Assembly: GCA_036971475.1 (NCBI GenBank)
Contig: JBAIZL010000003.1
Location: forward strand, 80,006,428-80,070,427
Length of the DNA: 64,000 nt
Source: Prosapia bicincta
Taxonomy: Eukaryota > Arthropoda > Insecta > Hemiptera > Cercopidae
Direction: 5' to 3'
The translations under genes were made by a program, and so were the position numbers. The notes beneath the pieces are model-generated. The model saw nothing but the letters and a program-made list of their open reading frames with translations, searched no databases and had not been told where the DNA came from. Below are positions 10,301 to 21,560 of this stretch, piece after piece. Within the stretch, counting starts at the first letter, position 1. Each line of letters starts with the position of its first letter.

Positions 10301-13300
10301 ATATAAAACGCGCCCTTATTATCCATTTATTCATTGCTTGCGCTAGATATGCACTCGGCAATGCATCGTAATGTATGAAGGAACATCTATAAATAGGCGT
10401 GACAAATGTAAGGATATGGGCCACCGTATTCCGCGATATAAAACGCGCCCTTATTATCCATTTATTCATTGCTTGCGCTAGATATGCACTCGGTAATGCA
10501 TCGTAATGTATGAAGGAACATCTATAAATAGGCGTGACAAATGTAAGGATATGGGCCACCGTATTCCGCGATATAAAACGCGCCCTTATTATCCATTTAT
10601 TCATTGCTTGCGCTAGATATGCACTCGGTAATGCATCGTAATGTATGAAGGAACATCTATAAATAGGCGTGACAAATGTAAGGATATGGGCCACCGTATT
10701 CCGCGATATAAAACGCGCCCTTATTATCCATTTATTCATTGCTTGCGCTAGATATGCACTCGGTAATGCATCGTAATGTATGAAGGAACATCTATAAATA
10801 GGCGTGACAAATGTAAGGATATGGGCCTCCGTATTCCGCGATATAAAACGCGCCCTTATTATCCATTTATTCATTGCTTGCGCTAGATATGCACTCGGCA
10901 ATGCATCGTAATGTATGAAGGAACATCTATAAATAGGCGTGACAAATGTAAGGATATGGGCCTCCGTATTCCGCGATATAAAACGCGCCCTTATTATCCA
11001 TTTATTCATTGCTTGCGCTAGATATGCACTCGGCAATGCATCGTAATGTATGAAGGAACATCTATAAATAGGCGTGACAAATGTAAGGATATGGGCCTCC
11101 GTATTCCGCGATATAAAACGCGCCCTTATTATCCATTTATTCATTGCTTGCGCTAGATATGCACTCGGCAATGCATCGTAATGTATGAAGGAACATCTAT
11201 AAATAGGCGTGACAAATGTAAGGATATGGGCCACCGTATTCCGCGATATAAAACGCGCCCTTATTATCCATTTATTCATTGCTTGCGCTAGATATGCACT
11301 CGGTAATGCATCGTAATGTATGAAGGAACATCTATAAATAGGCGTGACAAATGTAAGGATATGGGCCACCGTATTCCGCGATATAAAACGCGCCCTTATT
11401 ATCCATTTATTCATTGCTTGCGCTAGATATGCACTCGGTAATGCATCGTAATGTATGAAGGAACATCTATAAATAGGCGTGACAAATGTAAGGATATGGG
11501 CCTCCGTATTCCGCGATATAAAACGCGCCCTTATTATCCATTTATTCATTGCTTGCGCTAGATATGCACTCGGCAATGCATCGTAATGTATGAAGGAACA
11601 TCTATAAATAGGCGTGACAAATGTAAGGATATGGGCCTCCGTATTCCGCGATATAAAACGCGCCCTTATTATCCATTTATTCATTGCTTGCGCTAGATAT
11701 GCACTCGGCAATGCATCGTAATGTATGAAGGAACATCTATAAATAGGCGTGACAAATGTAAGGATATGGGCCTCCGTATTCCGCGATATAAAACGCGCCC
11801 TTATTATCCATTTATTCATTGCTTGCGCTAGATATGCACTCGGCAATGCATCGTAATGTATGAAGGAACATCTATAAATAGGCGTGACAAATGTAAGGAT
11901 ATGGGCCTCCGTATTCCGCGATATAAAACGCGCCCTTATTATCCATTTATTCATTGCTTGCGCTAGATATGCACTCGGTAATGCACCGTAATGTATGAAG
12001 GAACACCTATAAATAGGCGTGACAAATGTAAGGATATGGGCCTCCGTATTCCGCGATATAAAACGCGCCCTTATTATCCATTTATTCATTGCTTGCGCTA
12101 GATATGCACTCGGTAATGCATCGTAATGTATGAAGGAACATCTATAAATAGGCGTGACAAATGTAAGGATATGGGCCTCCGTATTCCGCGATATAAAACG
12201 CGCCCTTATTATCCATTTATTCATTGCTTGCGCTAGATATGCACTCGGTAATGCATCGTAATGTATGAAGGAACATCTATAAATAGGCGTGACAAATGTA
12301 AGGATATGGGCCACCGTATTCCGCGATATAAAACGCGCCCTTATTATCCATTTATTCATTGCTTGCGCTAGATATGCACTCGGTAATGCACCGTAATGTA
12401 TGAAGGAACATCTATAAATAGGCGTGACAAATGTAAGGATATGGGCCACCGTATTCCGCGATATAAAACGCGCCCTTATTATCCATTTATTCATTGCTTG
12501 CGCTAGATATGCACTCGGTAATGCATCGTAATGTATGAAGGAACATCTATAAATAGGCGTGACAAATGTAAGGATATGGGCCTCCGTATTCCGCGATATA
12601 AAACGCGCCCTTATTAACCATTTATTCATTGCTTGCGCTAGATATGCACTCGGCAATGCATCGTAATGTATGAAGGAACATCTATAAATAGGCGTGACAA
12701 ATGTAAGGATATGGGCCTCCGTATTCCGCGATATAAAACGCGCCCTTATTATCCATTTATTCATTGCTTGCGCTAGATATGCACTCGGCAATGCATCGTA
12801 ATGTATGAAGGAACATCTATAAATAGGCGTGACAAATGTAAGGATATGGGCCTCCGTATTCCGCGATATAAAACGCGCCCTTATTATCCATTTATTCATT
12901 GCTTGCGCTAGATATGCACTCGGCAATGCATCGTAATGTATGAAGGAACATCTATAAATAGGCGTGACAAATGTAAGGATATGGGCCTCCGTATTCCGCG
13001 ATATAAAACGCGCCCTTATTATCCATTTATTCATTGCTTGCGCTAGATATGCACTCGGCAATGCATCGTAATGTATGAAGGAACATCTATAAATAGGCGT
13101 GACAAATGTAAGGATATGGGCCTCCGTATTCCGCGATATAAAACGCGCCCTTATTATCCATTTATTCATTGCTTGCGCTAGATATGCACTCGGCAATGCA
13201 TCGTAATGTATGAAGGAACATCTATAAATAGGCGTGACAAATGTAAGGATATGGGCCTCCGTATTCCGCGATATAAAACGCGCCCTTATTATCCATTTAT

Positions 13301-13471
13301 TCATTGCTTGCGCTAGATATGCACTCGGTAATGCACCGTAATGTATGAAGGAACACCTATAAATAGGCGTGACAAATGTAAGGATATGGGCCTCCGTATT
13401 CCGCGATATAAAACGCGCCCTTATTATCCATTTATTCATTGCTTGCGCTAGATATGCACTCGGCAATGCAT
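7397..13471. repeat. 135-bp satellite array, about 45 units
   Basis: The block CGTAATGTATGAAGGAACAT recurs every 135 bp from 7397 (next at 7532) to 13,472. Units are nearly identical. The few variant sites recur in many copies, for example CGGC/CGGTAATG, GCATCG/GCACCG and GGCCTCC/GGCCACC. Each unit contains CTATAAATAGGCG and GATATAAAACGCG, two TATA-like strings. Because 135 is divisible by three, one minus-strand frame stays open across the array (about 7359-13,466) and would encode a 45-residue repeat. That frame opens at TTG, and its first ATG is at 13,437-13,439. Variant sites I can read are about 3 synonymous and 6 replacement, close to a neutral mix. I therefore annotate a satellite, not a gene. 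Confidence 0.97.
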
Positions 13472-13860
13472 CGTAATGTATGAAGGAACACCTATAAATA
13501 GGCGTGACAAATGTAAGGATATGGGCCTAGTGTTACTCACCCGGTTTTGTGTCTGAAAGACAGATGGAGTTAAACGAGCGTATCCGTAATCCGCGAAATA
13601 AACCGCGCCATTATTAACCATTCATTAATTGCTTGCGCCAGATATGCATTCGGCAATGCACTGTAATGTATGAAGGAACGTCAATAAATAGTTGCGTAAC
13701 AAATGTAAGGATATGGGCCTAGTGTTACTTACCCGGTTTTGTGTCAGAATGACGGATGGATTTAAACGAGCGTACCCGTAATCCGCAAAATAAACCGCGC
13801 CCTTATTATCCATTTATTCATTTCTTGCGCTAGATATGCACTCGGCAATGCATCGTGTAG
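13472..13860. repeat. Two long (~190-bp) edge units of the 135-bp satellite
   Basis: Two units start at 13,472 and 13,662. They share the 135-bp unit's sequence but contain about 55 extra bp inserted after ATATGGGCCT, beginning AGTGTTACTCACCCGG and including TTAAACGAGCGTA. The two long units differ from each other and from the main array at many positions. They end at about 13,855, where the sequence becomes unique. The extra segment breaks the frame that is open in the main array. Confidence 0.9.
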
Positions 13861-14057
13861 GCGACGCAGTGTAATGGGCGATATTGTGACGATTGCTGAC
13901 AACTTGAGTCAGAGAGTTTTAATTTTCTTAAAACCGGGACACACCGGGAACTGTAGATTTCGTTTAAACTTGATATTTGTCTTAACTTACTATTTGACTC
14001 TCTTGAATAATACAAGTCCCACATGAGCGTTGTCCATATCCTGAATGCATAGCCAAA

Positions 14058-14061
<4 letters not shown>
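13861..14061. other. Unique flank of the satellite
   Basis: Short non-repetitive segment between the satellite edge and the GA tract. Nothing recognised. Confidence 0.5.

Positions 14062-14129
<68 letters not shown>
14062..14129. repeat. (GA)n microsatellite with purine-rich tail
   Basis: About 68 bp of GA repeat, followed to about 14,260 by purine-rich sequence (GAGAGAAAGAG-type). The minus-strand serine/leucine-rich frame here is an artefact of the CT repeat. Confidence 0.95.
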
Positions 14130-14132
<3 letters not shown>

Positions 14133-14574
14133 AAAGAGAGGTTGTAAGAGGATGACGAGAGAGAAAGAGACCGGAGAGTATGGAAAATGGAGAGATAATT
14201 GCCTGAGAGCGGAAGAATGAGAGAGAGGAAGAAAGAAAAAAGAAAGGAAGGGAGCGGGGTTTTATGGCTATGGGGACTTACATTTTTGATGTTACCAGCC
14301 TTTAAAAGATCAACATACATGCTAAGAAACCTAACAATTCTTTTTTATTGTGCCTCTTACGCAGGAAACAATTAATATAGAATGAAAGTTTCAAGAGGAG
14401 TGTTACTACTGTTTTGGTTTATTAGAGTTGTAGAATTTGTCTACAAAAATATTTAGAATTTTAAGCAATTTAACTCTCAAATATTTCTGTTCATGGAGTT
14501 ATAACATTACTCTTGTTATTTAATATTACAATTTTTGTGTGTGACGCAGCCTTATCATAGGCTGTATTAGCTTC
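14130..14574. other. Purine-rich then AT-rich spacer
   Basis: A degenerate GA tail then AT-rich sequence up to the 114-bp repeat. No gene recognised. Confidence 0.5.
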
Positions 14575-15210
14575 CTGCCCTGATTTAATTCTGCCTACCT
14601 CTTTTTTGTAACTTAGACCACAAAGCTATTAACTAAGGTACATCGAGACTGAATCTCTGTAGAGGTATCTACGATTAGCTACAACTATCTGCCCTGATTT
14701 AATTCTGCCTACCACTTTTTTGTTATTTAGACCACAAAGCTATTAACTAAGGTACATCGAGACTGAATCTCTGTAGAGGTATCTACGATTAGCTACAACT
14801 ATCTGCCCTGATTTAATTCTGCCTACCACTTTTTTGTTATTTAGACCACAAAGCTATTAACTAAGGTACATCGAGACTGAATCTCTGTAGAGGTATCTAC
14901 GATTAGCTACAACTATCTGCCCTGATTTAATTCTGCCTACCACTTTTTTGTTACTTAGACCACAAAGCTATTAACTAAGGTACATCGAGACTGAATCTCT
15001 GTAGAGGTATCTACGATTAGCTACAACTACCTGACCTGATTTAATTCTGCCTACCACTTTTTTGTTATTTAGACCACAAAGCTATTAACTAAGCTACATC
15101 GAGACTGAATCTCTGTAGAGGTATCTACGATTAGCTACAACTACCTGCCCTGCCCTGATTTAATTCTGCCTACTTCTTTTTTGTTATTTAGACCACAAAG
15201 CTATTAAAGC
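14575..15210. repeat. 114-bp tandem repeat, about 5.6 copies
   Basis: The unit starting CTGCCCTGATTTAATTCTGC recurs at 14,575, 14,689, 14,803, 14,917, about 15,031 and about 15,150. Copies are highly similar. Differences include TTACTTAG/TTATTTAG, CTATC/CTACC and a CTGCCCTGCCCTG slippage at 15,146. The last copy stops after about 60 bp at GCTATTAAAG. Confidence 0.95.
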
Positions 15211-15905
15211 TGTTTTAATTTATTTATATTCTATTAGGATCATTAAAAATTATTGAATAGCACGTATCATATTTTTTGTCTTATTTGTTAACCCAAATTC
15301 TTAGCTATTGGCTTGTTTCGGATGAGAATGGAAGATGGATTTGTTTCGAGAGGTTGAAGTTGTCCGAGAAGCGGCAACAACTAAAATATTTACAATGTAA
15401 AGTGTGACAGAAAAATGTTATCGAATACGAGAGTGGGTTTTCCCGTGTGTCTATTTTTATCTTCAAATTCTATTTACCAGGAGACGGTACCAGAGAACAA
15501 AATACATTTCTTTATATGTAAACTATTAAACTTACACACTCTCAGGTTTTTTGTCATACTCGTCCAAAAAAGTTTAAAATATTTTTCAAGAGTTGCTTAA
15601 TGATAACGGATTCCAATATTTTTTAATAACTTAAGTAAAACACGTTATGAAAAAACAAGTTTTGTAAAAGGCAACAATGCAGATTTTGAATTGTTAAAAA
15701 ATATGTAATAATAAATATTTCAATAATATTTGTAAATAATATAAAGGAATGTTAAGTAACAGGGAATAATATTAGTAATATTTTAACTAATTTTGTTTTG
15801 TAATTCAAAGTGTTTTTAATTTATGACCTTTGTTGCATGTGTGGAATATGCTCATGTTATTTTCCATACTTTTCCATGAGTGTTTAGTGTACTAGCGGCA
15901 AAAAT
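15211..15905. other. AT-rich DNA, nothing recognised
   Basis: No tandem repeat or transposon protein remnant seen. Short frames lack features. Confidence 0.5.
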
Positions 15906-15907
15906 AC

Positions 15908-15945
15908 GAGGCTGAAGAAGTCGTAAGACGAAAACGTTTCTTCCA
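15908..15945 (+). other. Hammerhead-ribozyme-like motif
   Basis: CTGAAGA (15,912-15,918) matches the CUGANGA box. A possible stem II GTC-GTAA-GAC (15,920-15,929) follows, then GAAA (15,930-15,933) and AACGTT, which could form a small stem III. The flanks GAGG and CTTC could give a 4-bp stem I. An extra A lies between CTGAAGA and stem II, which is not canonical. Chance occurrence cannot be excluded. Confidence 0.35.
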
Positions 15946-16161
15946 AGTGTAAGTTAACAATTTAACAACTTTTAGTTAAAAAAAATCTGGTCGCAAGTAA
16001 TAGCAAAAGTGTAATAAGTAATTTACAACCAGCTCGTCATGAACAGCAACAAGATTTCTATGTTTAATACATCTATGAATTTGTACATAGATGTGATTAT
16101 ATAGGTTCTAATAACTTGACCTAATTTTGTAAATATAGTTTAAATATCACATGAGTTTGTG

Positions 16162-16340
<179 letters not shown>

Positions 16341-16399
16341 ATTTCCCGTTGACCTTGGTGTACCGTTAAGTTCTATTTTTAGATTCACTGCACTGTGCA

Positions 16400-16750
16400 A
16401 GTTTTTAAAGTTTGTTTTGGCGGTTAATATTGTCTATTAGATTGAATAATTTACCGTTTTTTGATTTTATTTGTATTTGTTCGTTAATGATATTATTTTT
16501 ATTTTTATAAATTTCTAGTTGTTCCCAGATTGTCATTTTGAGGCCTTTTTGAACCTTTTTTTATTAGGTGTACGTTTTTTAATGTAGGGAATGTGTGTTT
16601 GTTTTTGATGGCGTGTGTGGCTAAGTTTGAGTTATAAATTTCAGGATTGATGTATGAATTGAGGTGTTCTTGATATCTGTCTTTTAATTTCTTTTTTGTT
16701 TGGCCAATGTATATTTTATTACAGTCTGGGCATTCGATTTTGTATATTCC
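16400..16750 (-). pseudogene. GIY-YIG endonuclease domain of the Penelope-like element
   Basis: Minus-strand translation gives GIYKIECPDCNKIYIGQT, containing the GIY and YIG signatures 12 residues apart and a Cys pair typical of Penelope-like endonucleases. KLKDRYQEHLNSYI and SNLATHAIKNKHTF follow. After a frame change the C-terminal tail reads EQLEIYKNKNNIINEQIQIK. This domain nicks target DNA for target-primed reverse transcription. It sits directly downstream of the RT remnant, as in full Penelope-like proteins, separated by frame breaks. Confidence 0.88.
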
Positions 16751-17073
16751 GTTATTAAGTGTGGGACTATTTTTTCTGGTTGGTTTATTTTGTTGATTAT
16801 GTTTCCTGTGTTTTTGTAGGCTATGTTAATATTATTATTTTTTAGTGTTTTAGTTATTCCTTTTATGTTGTATCCTGTATATGGGAATGTAGCCCATTTT
16901 GTTGTTTGTGGTTCGATTTTAGGTTGTTTTAATTTATTTAATATATTATAAATTCCAATTTATCTATATTTTTTTTTATTGTATCAATTTTTTTGGGCTA
17001 TTTGATATATTATTTGTTTTTCTTTGGTATTTTCTTCATTATTTAGAGGCAATTTTAGCATCCTGTATAAAAG

Positions 17074-18620
17074 TCAGTTGTAAGCGGTCATTTTATGTTG
17101 TGGGGGATGGTTGGAGTGGTTTGGTATTGTATTAATGGTTTGTGTGGGTTTCCTATAAATAGAATATTCAATGTTATTTGTATTTCTGGTTAATGTTAGG
17201 TCTAGATAGTTTATTTTATTGTTTATTTCTTCTTTCATGGTGAATTGTATGTTAGGGTATAAGTTATTGATTTCATTTAGGATGATGTTACTATTTATTG
17301 CTTTATTTTGTGAGATGTATAATCCATCGTCAACATATCGTATCCAATGTTCGTTGGGGTCATGCGTTTTTATGGTTTGTGTGATTAATTCGTCAAGTTT
17401 TTGGAGGTAAATTTTGGATATTATACTTGAAAGTGGTGATCGCATTGCTAAGCCATCTATTTGTTTATATATCTTATTATTATTTAATATGAAATAGTTT
17501 TGGTTTAGTATGGTCTTTAGGCATTTTGTGATTTGGTTTGTGTATTTGGGGTAGGTTTTAAGGTCAGTTAATTTGTTTTTTATTATTTGGATGGTTTCGT
17601 TAATTGGTATATTAGAGTACATGTTTGTGATATCAAATGATATAAATTTGGTGTTTTTGGTTATGTTTATTGTTTTTAGTATTTCCGTTAATTCAATTGA
17701 GTTTTTATGGTGTATTTATTTTCCAATTTAAGTTCGTGTTTTAGGTTTTTGGCTATTATTTGTGATATTTTATAGGCAGGTGCATTTTTAAAATTTATTA
17801 AGGGTCTTATGGAATTGTTGATTTTATGTATTCTGATGAGGGCGTTCATTTTGGGGGGTTTTGGGTTGTCTATTGTGTATTGGTAAGGGTTTTTTTTGGT
17901 TGAATAAATTGTCATTGTTTTTTGCTAACTGTATGATTTCGTTTTTGTATTTTTTAGTGGGGTCTTTGTTTAATTCTATGCAATTGTTGGATTTTATGAA
18001 TTCTTCAGTTCTTTTGTTGTATTCTGTTTTTGATGTGATTACTGTAGCGTTGCTTTTCTCAGCTTTAGTTGCAATTATTTCGTATTTGAATAGTTTTTGT
18101 TTCAATTTGTTAATTTGGTCTATTTGTATTTTATTTTCAATGTGATTTCCTTTTTTTATTTTTTTGTTGATGATTTTGTTGATTTCGTGTGATGCTATGT
18201 TTCTGATGTTATCTTGATTTTCGTAATTTATGAGATTTATTGCCAGTTCTGTTTCTACAATGAGGTTTTCTATTGTGTTTTGTAATTTTGGTTTGATGTT
18301 GGTTTTTGTGCTATTTTCGAGTATCTTTATTTCTTCTTTGGTGAAATTCGTTTTTGTGAGGTTTTTAAAATTTGGGTGGAATTGATGGAGTGTTGTGATA
18401 TTGTCTATGTTATTTTGTTTTTCTATTAGTTTATTAAGTTTAGATTCTATTTTTTGTTTTTTAATTGAAGTAAATTTCTTGCATTTTTTTTGAATTTTGA
18501 TATATTTATAATGCCATTGGTTTGGTTTAAGTGTGGTTCTAGGTGGGTTGTTAAGAGTGTATTAGTTAATTTGTTTTTCTTTGTGTATAGATATTTAATT
18601 TCATTTTTTACCGATAGAGT
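17074..18620 (-). pseudogene. Penelope-like reverse transcriptase (broken)
   Basis: Motifs visible in order on the minus strand: FTKEEIKILE near 18,330; KAEKSNATVI near 18,050; NALIRIHKINNSIRPLINF near 17,820. RT motif A is SFDITNMYSNIP around 17,610-17,645 with its catalytic Asp. Motif B is GLAMRSPLSSIISKIYLQ, where the family usually has GLAMGSPLSP, so Gly has become Arg. RYVDD, motif C, lies near 17,330 with both catalytic Asp present. The core continues through NYLDLTLTRN and a YSIYRKPT segment to NHPPQHKMTAYN. The reading frame shifts around 17,640-17,690 and 17,850-17,890. The domain identity is clear and the gene cannot make a full protein. Confidence 0.9.
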
Positions 18621-18672
18621 TTCAGCTTGTTTAGCAGTTTTTAGGCTTATATGGTTTTTAGGCTTATAGGCT

Positions 18673-18699
18673 TATATATATATATATATATATATATAT
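18673..18699. repeat. (AT)n microsatellite
   Basis: About 27 bp of AT repeat next to the 5' end of the Penelope-like element, preceded by repeated AGGCTTATA. Confidence 0.9.
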
Positions 18700-19300
18700 C
18701 TTTTTTGACACACATCGCCGTCGAAGGATTAAATAGCGAGATTATCAATATACAAAAAATAGAATTAGAATATCCCCCTTTAAAGAATTCCAGCAAGCAA
18801 TCCTCCTCTGGCCGTGGACGGTGTGCGTATATGCAATTTATATAAAATTTAATAGAAATAGATTTGAAATATTTACCTGTTGCGAGCGTTTTTATGTCTA
18901 TATCTTACCTCGGGCTGCTCAATGGTTTACTTGGGAGAAACGCCATGCCGATCGGAATGTGCTCCTGCAAGTAAACGCCGAAGACCCTTTATGTTTTTCT
19001 CTCGCTATAAGACTCCTACTATTCTTGAAGGGATTCTTTTTGCTTTAAAAGGGGACCGGAACATACATGTTTATAATCGGTGCCGGCCTCCTGCAGCGAC
19101 CATTGAAACTATTACCTATCTTCCGTTTACTGTTATTGAGGTTTGGCGGTAATATAATAAAAACGTTAAAATGTATACATGCTTGCTGCAACGAACCCTC
19201 TCATTACGTACATTCTACCTATCCTTAACCACCTGCCTACTGTTTAAAATGTACTTCAAAGCATGCAACGACACGCTGACTAAACATGCCCTTTCTGTTA
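18700..19300. other. Moderate-GC unrecognised segment
   Basis: Higher GC than the flanks, with two overlapping plus-strand frames of 75-90 codons (18,821-19,152). The longer reads MRAFLCLYLTSGCSMVYLGE at its start. Neither shows a domain I recognise and they compete in different frames. The last 100 bp (19,195-19,300) may already belong to the diverged palindrome-family copy that follows. Confidence 0.3.
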
Positions 19301-19309
19301 ACTAATATT

Positions 19310-19706
19310 GTGAGGGCTATATAGTCATATGTCAGTAATGTTGTCAGGTGAAAAGATACATATTAGCATGAACAATCATAACATACATAAGATCTTACCA
19401 TGTTCATTCTTAATAGGTGATCCAGGTTGAGCCGTGCAAAATTTGATTCTGCTTAATTTTACCTTTTATAGGCTCTTGTTTTACATTTAAGCAGAATCTG
19501 CCAGTGAAACTTGTCCCTGGACTTTGTTTAAAAACCAACTATCTTTCAGTATAGCTCAAATATTTTAAATTAATATACTCTTAGGAGGATACTCTCCTGT
19601 TGTAACATTAGGCTTTAATTTTATTGCATTTATTATTTTATGAATTTAATTACTCTTGATATTATAACTTTGCAACCATAAGTTTCATAGCTGAAAAAAA
19701 CTTTAT

Positions 19707-19742
<36 letters not shown>

Positions 19743-20390
19743 ACACAGGATATTTTGAAATAAATTAAGAAGGTTTTGAACAGTAATTTTAATGATGAAA
19801 TAGAATATGAAAATTAACAAAATTATACACTTCGTGTTTCCACTGCCTTTGTCAATATGCATACATTTATTTTAAGATTACATATTTGATTGAAATAATT
19901 TTTTACATATATTTAATTTCTCGTACGAATTTAATCATTGATTCTTGAAAACTAAATTAAAATTTTATTTTAAATTTTCACAGTATATCATACGTTAATT
20001 ATTTCCATAATTTTTAACTCTTGTATTAATTTTTCTCAAGTGTTAATATAAGATTCCGTTATGTTGATAGTTATTTAATATAATATTTTAAATTATTTAA
20101 TCTTTTGTAACAACTCTTTACTCTTTTGACCTTATTTAAAAGGACCAAGGTTATAGTCGAAACCACTCTAATAAGTTTAATTAAATATTTATTTGTTGGT
20201 TTTTTCATGATTAAGCCGTCTAGAGACTTTAATATGAAATTTGAATAATTTACGTGCAAAAACTTGCCCTTTTTGAAAACTGACTTATTTCATCTGATTT
20301 TAATGATTTTACACAATTCAATATTACATATAAGAAAAACCTGTTCCTTTTTTTTTAAAAAAAAAACAGTGAAGCCATTGTTTTTTTTTC
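19310..20390 (+). repeat. Diverged single copy of the palindrome-arm element
   Basis: This matches the left palindrome arm (about 28,240-29,120) block by block in the same orientation. Shared blocks: CATGTCAGTAA; ATCTTACCA; GTGCAAAAT; GGCTCTTGTTTTACATTTAA versus GGCTCCTGTGTTCTTTAAA; ATCTGCCAGT; AAAAACCAACTA; ATAGCTCAA; AACATTAGG; TTCAACACAGGATA versus TCAACACAGGATAT; and GAAGCCATTGTTT versus GAAGTCATTGTTT. No protein coding is recognised. It lacks the CpG-rich block found in the palindrome arms. An (AT)n run (19,710-19,740) interrupts it. Confidence 0.75.
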
Positions 20391-21239
20391 TTTATGAATC
20401 AAAATTCTGAATTATAATTTTCTGAAAAGGATGTTAAATTTTAACTAATAAATTTGACTGTAAAAAATTACTTTGGCTGTTAAACCCTTTCATTCACGTT
20501 ATCTCCAGAGGTAACAGGGAGCCTGCAACTATAAAGTGGCCTAAGCAAAGCAGCCCGCAATAGAAAACTCGCACGATAACGATGACGCTACTCTCTATCC
20601 CAAAGTGGGGCGCCTAAAAAAATTTCATTTTATAAAATTTCGGTATCTGTGAAACTTCTTTGCCAGGAGGCATGAGGTTTCTCGTATATTTCACTGCATA
20701 ACGGATGAATTTGTACCTTTCCATCACGAAGCGATTTAATTAAGTCAATGACAGTTTCCAATGGACCCTTTACCGTTGCTTCTCCATTATTCATTTTCCC
20801 AAGTGCTATATCAACTACTTCTTTTAATATTGAAACCCTTTCTCCTTTTCTGTAATTTCTACTATTTTATCTTTTTAAATTATTCTATCCGGCTTCCAGG
20901 TCTTTTCCTTAGTTTCTGTTCTTCAGTTTCGCATTTTCTGTGCACCTTTTTTCTCTGACGTCTATTCCTGTTCATATATATTCGGCTTTCTATATTCCAT
21001 ATATATTTTAATTATAAAATATGTTTTCTTGTATAGCAATCAAAACCACCGAGGATATACAAATATAAGAATTATTCATTATTTTTTTATTCAAAGCTTT
21101 TCGTTGGGAAACATTTCCAAGATGATCGATAATGAATAATGCAAGTTATACAAATTGTGTCAGCGTAGAGACTGACAAGTTTATCTGGTTGGCGTAACGT
21201 TACAAACATTGGATATAGTATCATATTTGGATCGTATTT
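20391..21239. other. AT-rich DNA, nothing recognised
   Basis: No recognisable coding or repeat. A 65-codon hydrophobic plus frame (20,761-20,958) has no family signature. Confidence 0.4.
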
Positions 21240-21560
21240 GAATTTGTTCATTTAATAATTTGTTATTAATAATGTATCTATCTATTTGAAATTGGATCAA
21301 TCTCTTTCGAATGCTTCATGTAAGTTCATTCTTAATCATTTATTACTTTCTTTTATTAGTTTCATATTTTCTACATTTTAAAATTTATGGATATTATTAA
21401 TATAATAATTTGCAAAATGTGATTAGAATATTTGTTTTTTTAAATGTTTTTTTATATCTTTCTTTTAGTTTTTTCTTGGTTTGGCTTGTATAAATTTTAT
21501 TACAACTTTGACATTATAATTTACTAGTACTAACACCATCTTTTTCATGCATATTATTTA
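21240..21560 (-). pseudogene. Penelope-like C-terminal (GIY-YIG) fragment
   Basis: Minus-strand frames give a decayed Cys-x2-Cys region CQSCNKIYTSQTKKKLKERY, where YIGQT has become YTSQT. Downstream is a tail RMNLHEAFE and IDRYIINNKLLNEQI, the usual end of Penelope-like endonuclease domains. The RT domain is not seen upstream. Multiple stops and frame changes mark an old 5'-truncated copy, distinct from the 16.4-18.6 kb element. Confidence 0.7.

Larger units (their letters stand above)
16395..18655 (-). mobile_element. Penelope-like retroelement, nearly complete, broken
   Basis: Minus-strand remnants appear in the order expected for a Penelope-like element. First is an N-terminal Lys/Asn-rich region with FTKEEIKILENSTK, then KAEKSNATVITSKTEYNKR and NERP/NALIRIHKINNSIRPL. 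The RT core follows with RYVDD, and a C-terminal GIY-YIG endonuclease domain closes it. The frame changes at least twice between 17,600 and 18,105, and a stop interrupts the N-terminal part. The 3' end abuts a 174-bp AT tract and the 5' end a shorter AT tract (18,673-18,699). This fits insertion into, or expansion of, AT-rich DNA. Target duplications cannot be defined in AT repeats. Confidence 0.92.

Noticed and set aside
7359..13466. A giant 2,035-residue repeat protein on the minus strand
   Set aside because: It is fully explained by a stop-free 135-bp unit with a period divisible by three. It starts at TTG, variants look neutral, and no domain or gene structure is visible. Kept as satellite and as a finding.
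7397..13860. CRISPR-like array
   Set aside because: There are no alternating repeats and spacers. The whole unit repeats, and the organism is eukaryotic by transposon content.
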